Positions 1-7,259 of a DNA stretch of 13,931 nucleotides are shown piece after piece. The notes under the pieces were generated by a model. It worked only from the letters and a program-made list of their open reading frames with translations, was not told where the DNA came from and ran no database searches. Numbering within the stretch: position 1 is the first letter of the stretch; every line of letters begins with the position of its first letter. Origin of the DNA: Sphaerosporella brunnea (lineage: Eukaryota > Ascomycota > Pezizomycetes > Pezizales > Pyronemataceae); assembly GCA_008704415.1 (NCBI GenBank), contig VXIS01000591.1, positions 1-13,931 of the forward strand. Reading direction: 5' to 3'. A program made the position numbers and the translations under genes.

Positions 1-136
1 CTCTGAATATACTTTTGAAACCACGAGTGTCACCCAAAGCGCAGCTCCTACCTTTCCCCCACCTCGTGACGCTTCGATCGATGCGTAGCACCTCAAGCTG
101 GCCCCTGCTGCCGCATCACCAGGCGCTTCCTCCGCT

Positions 137-275
137 GCATCTCCAGCCGCTCAGTCTGCCGCTTCGTCCGTCGCTCCTCCAGCCGCTCAGTCTGCCGCTC
201 AGTCTGCCGTATCTCCAGCCGCTTCGTCCGTCGAATCTCCAGCCGCTCAGTCTACCGCTCCTCCAGCCACCGTGA
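137..275 (+). repeat. Ala/Ser/Pro-coding imperfect tandem repeat
   Basis: Variants of TCTCCAGCCGCTCAGTCTGC recur several times. In the pseudogene frame they encode PAAQSA, PAASSV and APPAAQSA blocks. This is a low-complexity linker within the integrase-like remnant, probably expanded by replication slippage. Confidence 0.7.
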
Positions 276-430
276 CCCCACAAGCCGCACTTCAGTCTCC
301 GACCCCACCTTTTCCCGCACCGAGTTCTTCAGCGGCTGAAACTGATATTCCACCAATTGAAAGGGAAGTTCAGCGACATGCAAAGCGGGCTCGAGAACGA
401 GCTTGCCAAAAATATAGCAAGCAACATACC

Positions 431-435
431 ATCAA
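431..435. repeat. Left target-site duplication ATCAA of the solo LTR
   Basis: ATCAA lies directly before the TGTAACGG terminus and is repeated exactly at 717-721 directly after the CCGTGACA terminus. A 5-bp duplication is typical of LTR-retrotransposon integrases. Confidence 0.8.
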
Positions 436-716
436 TGTAACGGGACAGGCGCGAGGAAACGTCCAAGGTACGTAGCTTTCGAGGCAAGGACCGGAGGCAG
501 GAGGACAAGGACAAGAGGCAGAAGAAGACGAGACAAGACAAGGTGGTTCAAGGTTACTAGGTTCGCTAGTATACAAGACGTTCTGTAAAGAAGAAAAGAA
601 GAAAAGAAACCAAAACAAGTGAAACCTCGCCATTTATGCTTTCCCGTCACGTGACCGCGCGTCACGTGACACCCTAACCCTAGCGCCGAGCCACCCCTTA
701 ACCTTGAGCCGTGACA
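436..716. mobile_element. Solo LTR (281 bp) inserted in the integrase-like gene
   Basis: The segment starts TGTAACGG and ends CCGTGACA. These are inverted termini matching at 7 of 8 positions with the canonical TG...CA ends, and the flanks are perfect ATCAA duplications. It has no coding capacity. The host reading frame is continuous on its two sides once the LTR and one duplication are removed, which independently confirms the boundaries. Inside are a purine-rich AAGAAAAG tract, two GTCACGTGAC palindromes and a CCCTAACCCTAG motif. A solo LTR normally arises by recombination between the two LTRs of a full element. The parent family is not represented elsewhere in the window, so its superfamily and orientation are unknown. 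Confidence 0.82.
646..670. promoter_or_regulatory. Two GTCACGTGAC palindromes (E-box type) in the solo LTR
   Basis: The 10-bp palindrome GTCACGTGAC occurs at 646-655 and again at 661-670, separated by CGCGC. CACGTG is the core site for bHLH factors such as the Cbf1/Pho4 class. A regulatory role in the LTR is inferred, not shown. Confidence 0.4.
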
Positions 717-721
717 ATCAA
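717..721. repeat. Right target-site duplication ATCAA of the solo LTR
   Basis: This is an exact copy of 431-435 and abuts the ...GTGACA end of the LTR. Confidence 0.8.
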
Positions 722-1172
722 GGCCTTTGTCCCTGGAGATTTGGTTAGCCTGAAAGTACCACGGGAGGATCGTGCTGCAACAGATTCTTTGAGGATCTTT
801 TGTCGTGTACTTGCAATGCCCCATCCTAATTGCTACAAACTTCAGACTGCTTACGGAGTCTTGTCTACTCATTACCCTGTGTCGATGCTTCTTCGGGTTC
901 CTGCTGCAGCGGCAACCAACATCCAGATTCCAAGTGCAGAAACGGGCATCACAATATCCCTCCACCAAGCAGCAGCGAAGAGTTCCACCAGTGAGGGAAT
1001 CCCGGTTTCGTGCAACTGCAAGCCTTCAAAATGCTCTGGAAGATGTCAATGCCTTTAAAACCGTGTTCAATGCTCAGTACATTGTCATGCGTCCGAATTT
1101 GACTGTGGCAATTTGAGCGGTCTTCAGGATAGAACTCAAATTGCGCTGGTAGAACTTCCTCAGCGCTCGGGT

Positions 1173-1298
1173 GGAGTCAACGAGGCGCTGGGAGTTGATG
1201 AAGCCGCGGAGGTCGATGAGGTTATGGGGGTTGATGAGGCCACGGGGGTCGAAGAGGTTACGGGGGTTGATGAGGCTGCGGGGGTCGAAGAGGATCCA
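1173..1298 (+). repeat. 18-bp coding minisatellite, seven hexapeptide units
   Basis: Seven consecutive 18-bp units encode GVNEAL, GVDEAA, EVDEVM, GVDEAT, GVEEVT, GVDEAA and GVEEDP in the frame of the integrase-like pseudogene. The units are acidic and diverged from one another, so they were probably expanded while the frame was still coding. Confidence 0.85.
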
Positions 1299-1461
1299 GG
1301 ACTTTCAAGTCTCGATGAGTCATTTCCGGAGCCGGTGGGTGTTGGGAAAAAGCGAAAATTGGCTTGGAAATTTTCAACTCAGAGCTGGGGATCTCAAAGA
1401 GTTCTCCGACAAAGGAAGAAGTAGATAGCTTGCGAGAGTTTTGTTTTGTACATAGCAGCGC

Positions 1462-1490
1462 TTTTTTTTTAAAAAAAAAAAAAAAAAAAA
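1462..1490. repeat. T9A20 homopolymer junction
   Basis: Nine T are followed directly by twenty A, just after the integrase-like remnant. This is a slippage-prone site. It could be a relic of a retroposed poly(A) tail, but no retroposed body is visible next to it. Confidence 0.8.
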
Positions 1491-1530
1491 CAGAAACAGC
1501 GTCCAGAAACCCAAGCAGAAGCTGCGTCTG

Positions 1531-1620
1531 GTCAATCGTCTGACCCGCCGAGCAGATGCGAAATCTAGTCGATCGTCCGGCCCTCCGAGCAGATGTGGAA
1601 TCTAGTCGCTTGTCCGGCCT
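1531..1620. repeat. 37-bp direct tandem repeat, about 2.4 units
   Basis: Units at 1531-1567 and 1568-1604 share GTCRATCGTC, CCGAGCAGATG and ATCTA, and a partial third unit starts at 1605. They abut with no spacers, so this is a small minisatellite and not a CRISPR array. Confidence 0.75.
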
Positions 1621-1644
1621 ACCCGTCAGATATCTTACGGGTAG
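1619..1644. repeat. 26-bp near-perfect palindrome
   Basis: The sequence from CTACCCGT to ACGGGTAG around a central AGATATCT equals its own reverse complement except for one base pair. It could be a cruciform site or the end of a lost DNA transposon. No partner copy is visible in the window. Confidence 0.65.
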
Positions 1645-1931
1645 TATGCACTAAATTTTTATCATGCGGGCTGGCTGACCAGCCGAGAAAACGGGCCAGC
1701 CGGCCAGCTTGGCGGTCGCCAGGAAAATCTGCTCGGCAGGATAGAACATAGATAATCTGCTTAGACCACAAATAAAGTTGAGTGAGAATTTATGACAGGA
1801 AATCACACCGAACCAAACGATATAAAGTATACATTTGCGCTAAAACAACAGACAAAAATTTCCAGCCTGGCCTGGAGTTCCTGGAACGACTGCCATATTT
1901 TACTACCTAGCCAGTTCCACACACTTTGAGA

Positions 1932-3575
1932 TCACCCCGTGGTGGCATGTTCGGCGAGCCTTGCACTCCTCCTGGACGTCAACTTGTCGCGTAGCCGCTG
2001 GGCCAGCACCTTGTGCCTGTTGCGCTTTGCATAGCACAGCAGGGTCAATCCCTCCTGATCTTTTGCGGCAACGTTGGCACCTTGCTCAATGATCAGCTGG
2101 GCCACCGCCTCGTGCCCTGTCATAGCTGCACAGTGCAGTGGGGTCAATCCCTTTGTATCCGTGGTGGGAAGGTCGGCGCCTTTCTCGATGATCAGCCAGG
2201 CCACCGCCACGTGCCCTCTCATAGCGGCCAAGTGCAGTGGGGTTGATCCCATCATATCCGTGGCGGCAACGTTGGCGCCTTGCTCAATGAGCAGCCGGGC
2301 CACCGCCTTGCACCCTCTAATAGCTGCACAGTGCAGTGGGGTTAGGCCCGGGTGGAAAGTCTGCCGGCTGATGGTCCGTGATCCGATCGTAGTGGCCGAG
2401 ATGTTGGCGCCGTTCGAAATCAGAAGCTCGGACACTGCCTCATGCCCTGCATACGCCGCATAGTGTAGCGGTGTGAACATGACGTTGTCGCCAGGCGAGA
2501 CATCAGCACCGTTCTGAATGATCAGCAGGGCCAGCGCATCGTGCCCTTTCATAGCCGCACAGTGCAGCGGGGTCAAGCCCGGGTGGGAGGTGTCCTGTTG
2601 GATGAACGGCGACTCGATTGTGGTGGCCGAGATGTTGTCACCGTTGGCAATCAGAAGCTTGGATACCGCCTCATGACCTTCTCCCACCACAAAGTGCAGC
2701 GGTGTCTGGCCGATGATGTTGGCAGCTGATACCTCAACACCGTTCTCAATGAGCAGCCTGGCCATCACATCATAGCCATTCAGAGCAGCACAGTGCAGTG
2801 GGGTCGAGCCCGCGTAGAGGTTGGCATCGTGCCACAGACTAGTCGTGGCAGCCGAGAAGTTGACGCCATTCGAAATCAGAAGCTCAAATACAGCCTGATG
2901 GCCGTTTTGCACCGCATGGTGCAGCGGCGTCACGCCGACTAAAGTGGCAGCCGATACCTCAGCACCGTTCTCGATGAGCAGCCTGGCCACCACATCATGC
3001 CCGTTCATCGCCGCGCAGTGCAGTGGAGTCGAGCCCACGTAGACGTTTAGGACTCCAGTCTTGTATCTATAGGGTTGCATGACTACCGACGCAAAGGTGC
3101 TGCGCGTGGTGGCCGAGACGTTGGCACCACGCTCAATCAGCAGCCGGACAAGAGCTTCGCTGCCACTGTCCGCCGCGAAGTGCAAAGGTGTGGACACGAA
3201 GACGATATCGGTGATCATGATGCATTCGACCGGGAGGCCATCGTCAAGGAGATAGTTAAGCAGGTGGACAAGGTTGTTGTTCTGCAGAATATCCGACAGA
3301 CGCCGTATCAGGGTGTCTCGGATGCGTCTGAAGAGCGGCACTGTGAATGCGATGCGGAGAAAGCGGCATGTGCTGGAGATAGCGCACAGGTCAGGCACCT
3401 CAAGGAGCTCTGCAATCATGAGCAATAATTCGGTTGGCAGGTATGGCATGGTTGACGACATGATGGTTTGGTGTTTTGATACTTCCCGGGTGAGGATGAA
3501 CTTGAGCCAAGCGAAGCCAGGGTAATACCTGTCCAAAGCTATCACTGGTCCAAGGATGCTGCTCAGAATTGCCAC
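1932..3575 (-). CDS. F-box protein with ankyrin-repeat array
   Basis: An intact 547-residue frame without introns. An F-box lies at about residues 44-80 (LPTELLLMIAELLEVPDLCA). Ten ankyrin repeats with TPLH signatures begin near residues 129, 183, 216, 258, 291, 335, 368, 412, 445 and 478, and a degenerate eleventh (TLLCYA) lies near 511. A basic tail, KLTSRRSARL, ends the protein. F-box proteins bind Skp1 in SCF ubiquitin ligases and the ankyrins would bind substrate. That role is inferred from the domains, and the target is unknown. The first Met opens a hydrophobic 38-residue leader. Met39 (codon 3459-3461) or Met43 (3447-3449) puts the F-box at the N-terminus as in most family members, so the true start may be there. 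The repeats alternate 33 residues with 42-44, forming two-repeat modules. The gene is flanked by transposon debris on both sides. Confidence 0.9.
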   Translation of the reverse strand: MAILSSILGPVIALDRYYPGFAWLKFILTREVSKHQTIMSSTMPYLPTELLLMIAELLEVPDLCAISSTCRFLRIAFTVPLFRRIRDTLIRRLSDILQNNNLVHLLNYLLDDGLPVECIMITDIVFVSTPLHFAADSGSEALVRLLIERGANVSATTRSTFASVVMQPYRYKTGVLNVYVGSTPLHCAAMNGHDVVARLLIENGAEVSAATLVGVTPLHHAVQNGHQAVFELLISNGVNFSAATTSLWHDANLYAGSTPLHCAALNGYDVMARLLIENGVEVSAANIIGQTPLHFVVGEGHEAVSKLLIANGDNISATTIESPFIQQDTSHPGLTPLHCAAMKGHDALALLIIQNGADVSPGDNVMFTPLHYAAYAGHEAVSELLISNGANISATTIGSRTISRQTFHPGLTPLHCAAIRGCKAVARLLIEQGANVAATDMMGSTPLHLAAMRGHVAVAWLIIEKGADLPTTDTKGLTPLHCAAMTGHEAVAQLIIEQGANVAAKDQEGLTLLCYAKRNRHKVLAQRLRDKLTSRRSARLAEHATTG

Positions 3576-3618
3576 GAGAGGGCGCCTAACAACATAGGGC
3601 TGGATTCGTGATGGACAT

Positions 3619-3669
3619 GAGCCGAGTCGGCTCGAGTCGATAGCTCGAGCCCCGAGCTAGAGCCGACTC
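3619..3669. repeat. Clustered GAGCCGA-type palindromes upstream of the F-box gene
   Basis: GAGCCGAGTCGGCTC (3619-3633) is a perfect odd palindrome. Next to it GAGTCG (3634-3639) pairs with CGACTC (3664-3669) around an inner GCTCG/CGAGC stem. The segment lies 44-94 bp upstream of the first possible start codon of the minus-strand gene, so it falls in its promoter or leader. Related GAGCCGGCTC motifs occur near 7840. Confidence 0.6.
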
Positions 3670-4226
3670 AATTGGGCCGAATTTTAGGCTTGAGCCAGCT
3701 CAAACGATGGTGAGTCTTGCTTTTCCATATAATTGTGTTCATTCCGTGGACGTACCTGATCTTAGATACCTCACCGCATCAAGCCCCATCGCTACCAACT
3801 CCACCACCACCGCATCACCACGGCCCCCATCAAACTCTTACCACCCGTCTTCACGTCTCATCTTGGCCAAAGGCGTCCCAGTACCACAAATTGAGAATGT
3901 CGGTCGCTCTGAGTCTGGCTGACCAAGAGGACGATGTGATGCAGGCGTTCCACAAGAAAATAAGTGGACAATGGAGTAAGTCAAAGAACTTGCATTAATT
4001 CCTATGTCCAGATACTTTCTATGAAGCTGCTGGAAGTCGCACACTCAGAGGGCAGCGGATCTCACCTGACATTGCGTTTCTCCATAAATGAAGCATTATT
4101 TTTCGCCTGCAAGTTGCATCAAAGCTGCGGGTATTGAAAAGAGGGCGGAGGGATACGGTATTCCATTTGATTCAACGAAGGAATGCAGACTGGTACGAGG
4201 GTTTGGGTCGGGTGGCGTCGCGCAGC
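3670..4226. other. Unassigned interval; no supported gene
   Basis: Only short overlapping reading frames occur, with no recognised domain. The left part would hold the promoter of the minus-strand F-box/ankyrin gene. A CA-rich stretch near 3785-3840 encodes low-complexity Thr/Pro/His in any frame. Confidence 0.5.
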
Positions 4227-4230
4227 GCTG

Positions 4231-4250
4231 TATATATATATATGTATATA
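4231..4250. repeat. TA microsatellite
   Basis: TA dinucleotides run for 20 bp with one TG interruption. It lies about 20 bp beyond the last recognisable part of the minus-strand LINE remnant, so it may mark the ragged 3' end of that insertion. Confidence 0.75.
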
Positions 4251-4269
4251 AAAGAACAACACAATATGT

Positions 4270-5330
4270 ATTAGCACAACATCTGGACTCACTTCTGCAA
4301 TGAGGGCTTCATAGTTGAGAGAAATCAATGCTGTGGCTGCCAGTGTTGTCAGCAGCCAGCCTGGCGGGCTGCATCGGGCTGCATCGGTTGATCTAGTCAG
4401 CTCATTGCCTGAGATGCCCTCGTGGCCAGGTACCCAGCGGTCTTCCGTAGCCCATCCCAAGTCTCTGAGCACCGTCTCGGCGTGGGCGATCGGCGTGGCC
4501 AATCTGCGTGAGCAGCCATTGTCCGCGGCCCGACCCATCATGGCGCAGGCGTCCCAGCGCTGCCTGCGCATCAGTGAAAATGAGGACCCTTCCCTTGGCA
4601 TTGGTCCAAACCAGGGTGCTCCGTTGAGCCATCTCCAGTCCGGCTGCGATGCCGGAGAGCTCGGCGTCGTATGCTTCCTTGTTGTTTCCTATGTATTCGG
4701 CCAGGCGGTACCATGCATCTGTTTCTTAATCAGTTTGCGCCGCCGTTTGCGTATCCTCAGTGGCCATCCTCCAGGCAGGAGCCGTACAAACAAACCGCAA
4801 GGCTGTCATCTGTCGGCCTCTGGTGCATGATCGCCAAGGCCGCTGCTTTGGCGGGGTCCTCTATGATGACATGTCCTTGAGGTCGAATCGATCTCGTTAC
4901 CGTTGGTTCCACATTTAGGTTGTCCCTGTTGCCGGGAAGAAATCTCGTTGAGTTGGACATGATTTCCGTGTTCATGAGGGGTTGCGTTGTCTCCCCAAAG
5001 GCGCTGCAGTGGACAAACGGCATGAGTGACGCTACCATTGTAACGGTTCCCTCCACTGGGCCGGCCTCCCTGGCCAGCCAGGGCCGTCCTCATCCAGTCG
5101 CCTGCTGGTTTCCCGACGGGTGTGAACGCAAGCCTTGCTGTGATACTCCGCCGGCGGTGCGTCAGGATGGATTCAGCATGTGTTAGCCCCGCTTCACGAA
5201 TGAGTGGTTCAATTGCGGTCGTTGGTAAAAATCCTGGCCGACTATTTGTTGATGCACGGCTGGCAGGCCGGCTATCGGACTCCGTCGTGAAGCAGCTAGG
5301 AACCCATGTGGAAACGCACAAACGAACGAT
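4270..5330 (-). pseudogene. Tad-like LINE remnant: RT-C-terminal linker and RNase H
   Basis: Read on the minus strand, the upstream part contains PTTAIEPLIREAGLTHAESI followed by LTHRRRSITARLAF, resembling the stretch between reverse transcriptase and RNase H in Tad-clade LINEs. The RNase H follows in pieces: SLAVCLYGSCLEDG, then YRLAEYIGNNKEAYDAELSG, then IFTDAQAALGRL, then WVPGHEGISGNEL. The family pattern is Asp-Gly-Ser, Ala-Glu-Leu, Asp-Asn-Gln-Ala and a Gly-His near the end. The first catalytic Asp appears replaced (LYGS), while the Glu and second Asp are kept. At least two frameshifts and two internal stops break it, and no reverse transcriptase palm is left in the window. It is a truncated dead copy. 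The RNase H call is firm and the clade is less certain. Confidence 0.78.
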
Positions 5331-5347
5331 TCGATTCGCCTGAACAA

Positions 5348-5613
5348 TTAACCTCCGAGGAGGTGATCATAGCTGCGGCGTCCCAGGTTTTCTTGCAAGA
5401 TCCGTAGCTTAAGTTGCTGGCACAAACACTCCAATGCCTCTACTACCTCATGATCCGGACGCACGCGCCAATCACAAAAAGAAAGCTTCACGCTACTTAT
5501 TAACCCTCTCTCCACCTGAGCGGACACAGTTGGCACGGACAGGATTTCCAGCGCCATTGTGGCGAAATGCGGGTTGGGTTTTCCAGTAGTAGCGTTCACA
5601 CTGCCGAATCTGA
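5348..5613 (-). pseudogene. hAT transposase C-terminal dimerisation domain fragment
   Basis: The minus-strand frame reads FATMALEILSVPTVSAQVER, then SSVKLSFCDWRVRPDHEVVE, then ALECLCQQL. This follows the hAT dimerisation pattern (A-x-D-x-L-S-I-P, S-A-x-x-E-R, S-S, R, V-E-A-L-x-C-L). About 80 residues remain of a family usually over 500 residues long. The frame has a stop just upstream (near 5614-5616) and ends normally at 5348. No BED zinc finger, catalytic region or terminal inverted repeats were found. It lies next to the LINE remnant on the same strand, but the two are unrelated and probably juxtaposed by nested insertion. Confidence 0.8.
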
Positions 5614-6044
5614 GCCTGATTCAACGAACCATGTTTCGCCTCGGGAGTTAAAGCAAGGCGATCCAGTGGTTGAATCTGAGCTCAAAACAGCGGCTGGCAA
5701 TTCTTTTTTTTCTTCACCACAGCCGATCATCCCACATCCTCCCCCTGTGCCCGCGATAGCACAACCTTGCGCGCGCCGCGATACCATGCCCTTCACCAAC
5801 GCCGCGATACCACACTCTCACCCGGTGCTGGGCTGGGGTACTGGGCTCCGGAAAAATTTTCACCATGGCTGCAAACGACTGGGCTTGGCAGGTAGTCAAT
5901 TCGGGACGTGTTTTCATTTTTATTTCGTCTGTTGGCTGGTTGGGGAATCCACATCGATTTGCCTAGATTCAACCTATTTCGCCTTGTTTCGGCTCGGTGA
6001 GATTCGGCGGTGTGAACTCTACTACCGAATCTACTCGAGAATAT
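5614..6044. other. Unassigned interval; no supported gene
   Basis: A plus-strand open frame crosses it, but it has no recognised domain and starts inside the hAT remnant. Repeated GATTCAAC words (5617, 5968) and GCCGCGATACCA words (5776, 5802) suggest diverged repetitive sequence. Confidence 0.4.
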
Positions 6045-6959
6045 GGAAAATTTTCGAAGTTCACATTTTGACTTTTTGCGCGTGCTCAGGACGGGCCAAA
6101 AGTTGTTTTTTTCGACGTCAAGGCGAATGACGTCGCCATGACAGGATGCGTATTCATGGTGTGCAGGTGCGGCCTCTCACCACAGCTGTGCCAATTTTCA
6201 TCAATTCCGGCCCCATACATACGTTCATGTCGACAAATGCAGGAATCCCGGACTCATCTCCCCATGAAAGAACGCACACCGGCGCATGTCCTTGAGGTCA
6301 AATTCTGTGCTCTCCTCCGCCGCTACGTCAGGTAGCCGTACTATCATTTCCTGTAGGCACAGTACAGGGCCCAAATGCCTATCCGTTGAGCCGGATCGTC
6401 TGCTCTGTCCCTCGTTCGCCGAGCCCACGTTCGCCGAGCCCACGTTTGAGACCTCAACAGCATCGGATTATTGGACACATTGATTTAGGTAGCCAAGCGG
6501 AGGACGAAGAGGAAGAGGAGGAAGAGGAAGAAAAGGAAGTGGAGGAGCAGGAACTAAAGAACGGAATGGACGACGAGTACGGAGAGATCAGTGGCCTTTC
6601 CTCACCCCCTACAAGCGACGTGGAAGAGCTCCACCGTTGAAACGAGTGCGTAGAGAACCTGGTCAGAGTTCACAACGCGTTTTAAGGTCACGGGGAAAAA
6701 AATCAAAAGGTTGATGTACCTGAAAACCGTTGGCTCCTAAACAGTTGATGCCTTGCGAGATGTAGCACCCTCCCGCCTTCAATATCTCCCAAAATATCGC
6801 GCTCGCCGGCCTCAGTATTTCCCTTTTTCACAGTTTTTTGCACGTCGAAGTTGCTGCAACCGCTTCGAAATTTTTGCGAAAATAAACTTTTTGATATTCG
6901 CTTATCGGCCCGTCCCGAGCACGCGCAAAAAGTCAAAATTTAAACTGAGAAAATTTTCC
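6045..6959. mobile_element. Candidate inverted-repeat element (915 bp, 53-bp arms)
   Basis: The arms 6045-6097 and 6907-6959 are inverted copies matching at 48 of 53 positions. The outer 11 bases (GGAAAATTTTC) are identical and the inner 32 bases have one mismatch. Homology stops sharply outside both arms, as expected for terminal inverted repeats. No clear target duplication flanks them. The 809-bp interior has an acidic Glu-rich stretch near 6499-6560 and no transposase motif, so this would be a non-autonomous (MITE-like or foldback) element. A simple inverted duplication is the alternative. Confidence 0.5.
6414..6443 (+). repeat. 15-bp perfect tandem duplication
   Basis: GTTCGCCGAGCCCAC occurs twice in direct succession inside the candidate inverted-repeat element. 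It is a small slippage duplication. Confidence 0.85.
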
Positions 6960-7143
6960 AGTAGTATTAGAAGAAGTCAAAGATGGTTTCGTCCTTTGCT
7001 TCTTGGCTCCACCGTTGATATCCATTCAGGCTGTTTTTCTAGTCGCGGGATTAGAGATACTTATTTTTCGGCGGTCCTAGTCTAACTGTGGCTGGTTTTT
7101 CTGAAGCCACTTCACGTTTGTATTGTGTTTCCTACAGCCAAGC
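6960..7143. other. Unassigned short interval
   Basis: Nothing was recognised between the right inverted-repeat arm and the direct repeat at 7144. Confidence 0.4.
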
Positions 7144-7253
7144 GAAGCCTGACACTTCGGCGCGTCGAGCCTGTGGCCTGACGAGCCAAGCTTTTACTCA
7201 AGCCTTTTGTTATTACTAGCTGGCTAGGTAGGGGGAGGCATCTTGGTGGCGGG
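7144..7253 (+). repeat. Direct repeat copy A
   Basis: It shares with 7819-7935 the ordered words GAAGCCTGACACTT, GCCTGACGAGCC, AGCCTTTTGTTAT and GGCTAGGTAGGGGGAG (GCTAGGTAGGGGGAG in B). It lacks about 10 bp (GAGCCGGCTC region) present in copy B. The family is unknown. Confidence 0.75.
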
Positions 7254-7259
7254 CCCCTC

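Larger units (their letters stand above)
2..1424 (+). pseudogene. Integrase/transposase C-terminal remnant, KRBA2/SCAND3-like, split by a solo LTR
   Basis: The frame open at base 2 runs through an Ala/Ser/Pro-rich linker and a basic helix (RHAKRARERACQKYSKQHTI), and is cut at 435 by a solo LTR. It resumes at 720 in the frame that joins exactly once the LTR and one target duplication are discounted. The next segment (KAFVPGDLVSLKVPREDR, then YKLQTAYGVLSTHYPVSMLL) resembles the region after the integrase core in KRBA2/SCAND3-like transposon proteins. A Cys-rich tail follows (CNCKPSKCSGRCQC, stop, QCSVHCH, FDCGN), as in the CXC-type ends of those proteins. In-frame stops lie at 86-88 (TAG) and 1056-1058 (TAA), and the terminal stop is 1422-1424. 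A hexapeptide repeat and a basic KKRK stretch end the protein. The DDE core would lie upstream of the window. The family call is from memory of motifs, and another integrase-bearing transposon is possible. It is non-functional as written. Confidence 0.6.
1429..1931. other. Non-coding interval with repeats; no gene seen
   Basis: No coding signal was recognised. It holds the T9A20 tract, 37-bp tandem repeats, a 26-bp near-palindrome and a GC-rich stretch around 1665-1725 with several GGCTGG/CCAGCC inverted pairs. The right end would carry the 3' untranslated region of the minus-strand F-box/ankyrin gene. Confidence 0.6.

Noticed and set aside
672..683. CCCTAACCCTAG as telomere or interstitial telomere
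   Set aside because: Only two hexamers are present and they lie inside a bounded LTR. It is kept only as a motif note.
1531..1620. Short repeats as a CRISPR array
   Set aside because: The units abut without spacers, and the context is eukaryotic.
2013..2463. Plus-strand frames within the F-box/ankyrin gene
   Set aside because: They are antisense shadows created by the repetitive ankyrin codons.
3897..4099. Possible two-exon small gene with GTAAGT donor at 3976 and AG acceptor at 4011
   Set aside because: The intron would be only 36 bases, too short for typical fungal splicing, and the predicted product has no recognisable domain.
4315..4830. 171-residue plus-strand frame
   Set aside because: It is antisense to the LINE RNase H, whose motifs on the minus strand explain the sequence.
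5567..6130. 187-residue plus-strand open frame
   Set aside because: It starts inside the antisense hAT remnant, ends in the left inverted-repeat arm, has no recognised domain and no consistent composition.
4870..6299. 15-bp exact match CATGTCCTTGAGGTC at 4870 and 6285 as a shared LINE fragment
   Set aside because: Similarity does not extend beyond about 19 bp, and one such match in 14 kb is close to chance expectation.
6386..6640. Acidic Glu-rich open frame
   Set aside because: It has no ATG at its start and is dominated by a GAGGAA-type purine microsatellite. There is no domain support, so it is treated as interior of the inverted-repeat unit.
6907..6938. Minus-strand FDFLRVLGTG resembling the start of a protein kinase domain
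   Set aside because: Stops follow within a few codons and no other kinase motif is present. The same DNA occurs in the left arm, where the frame also fails.
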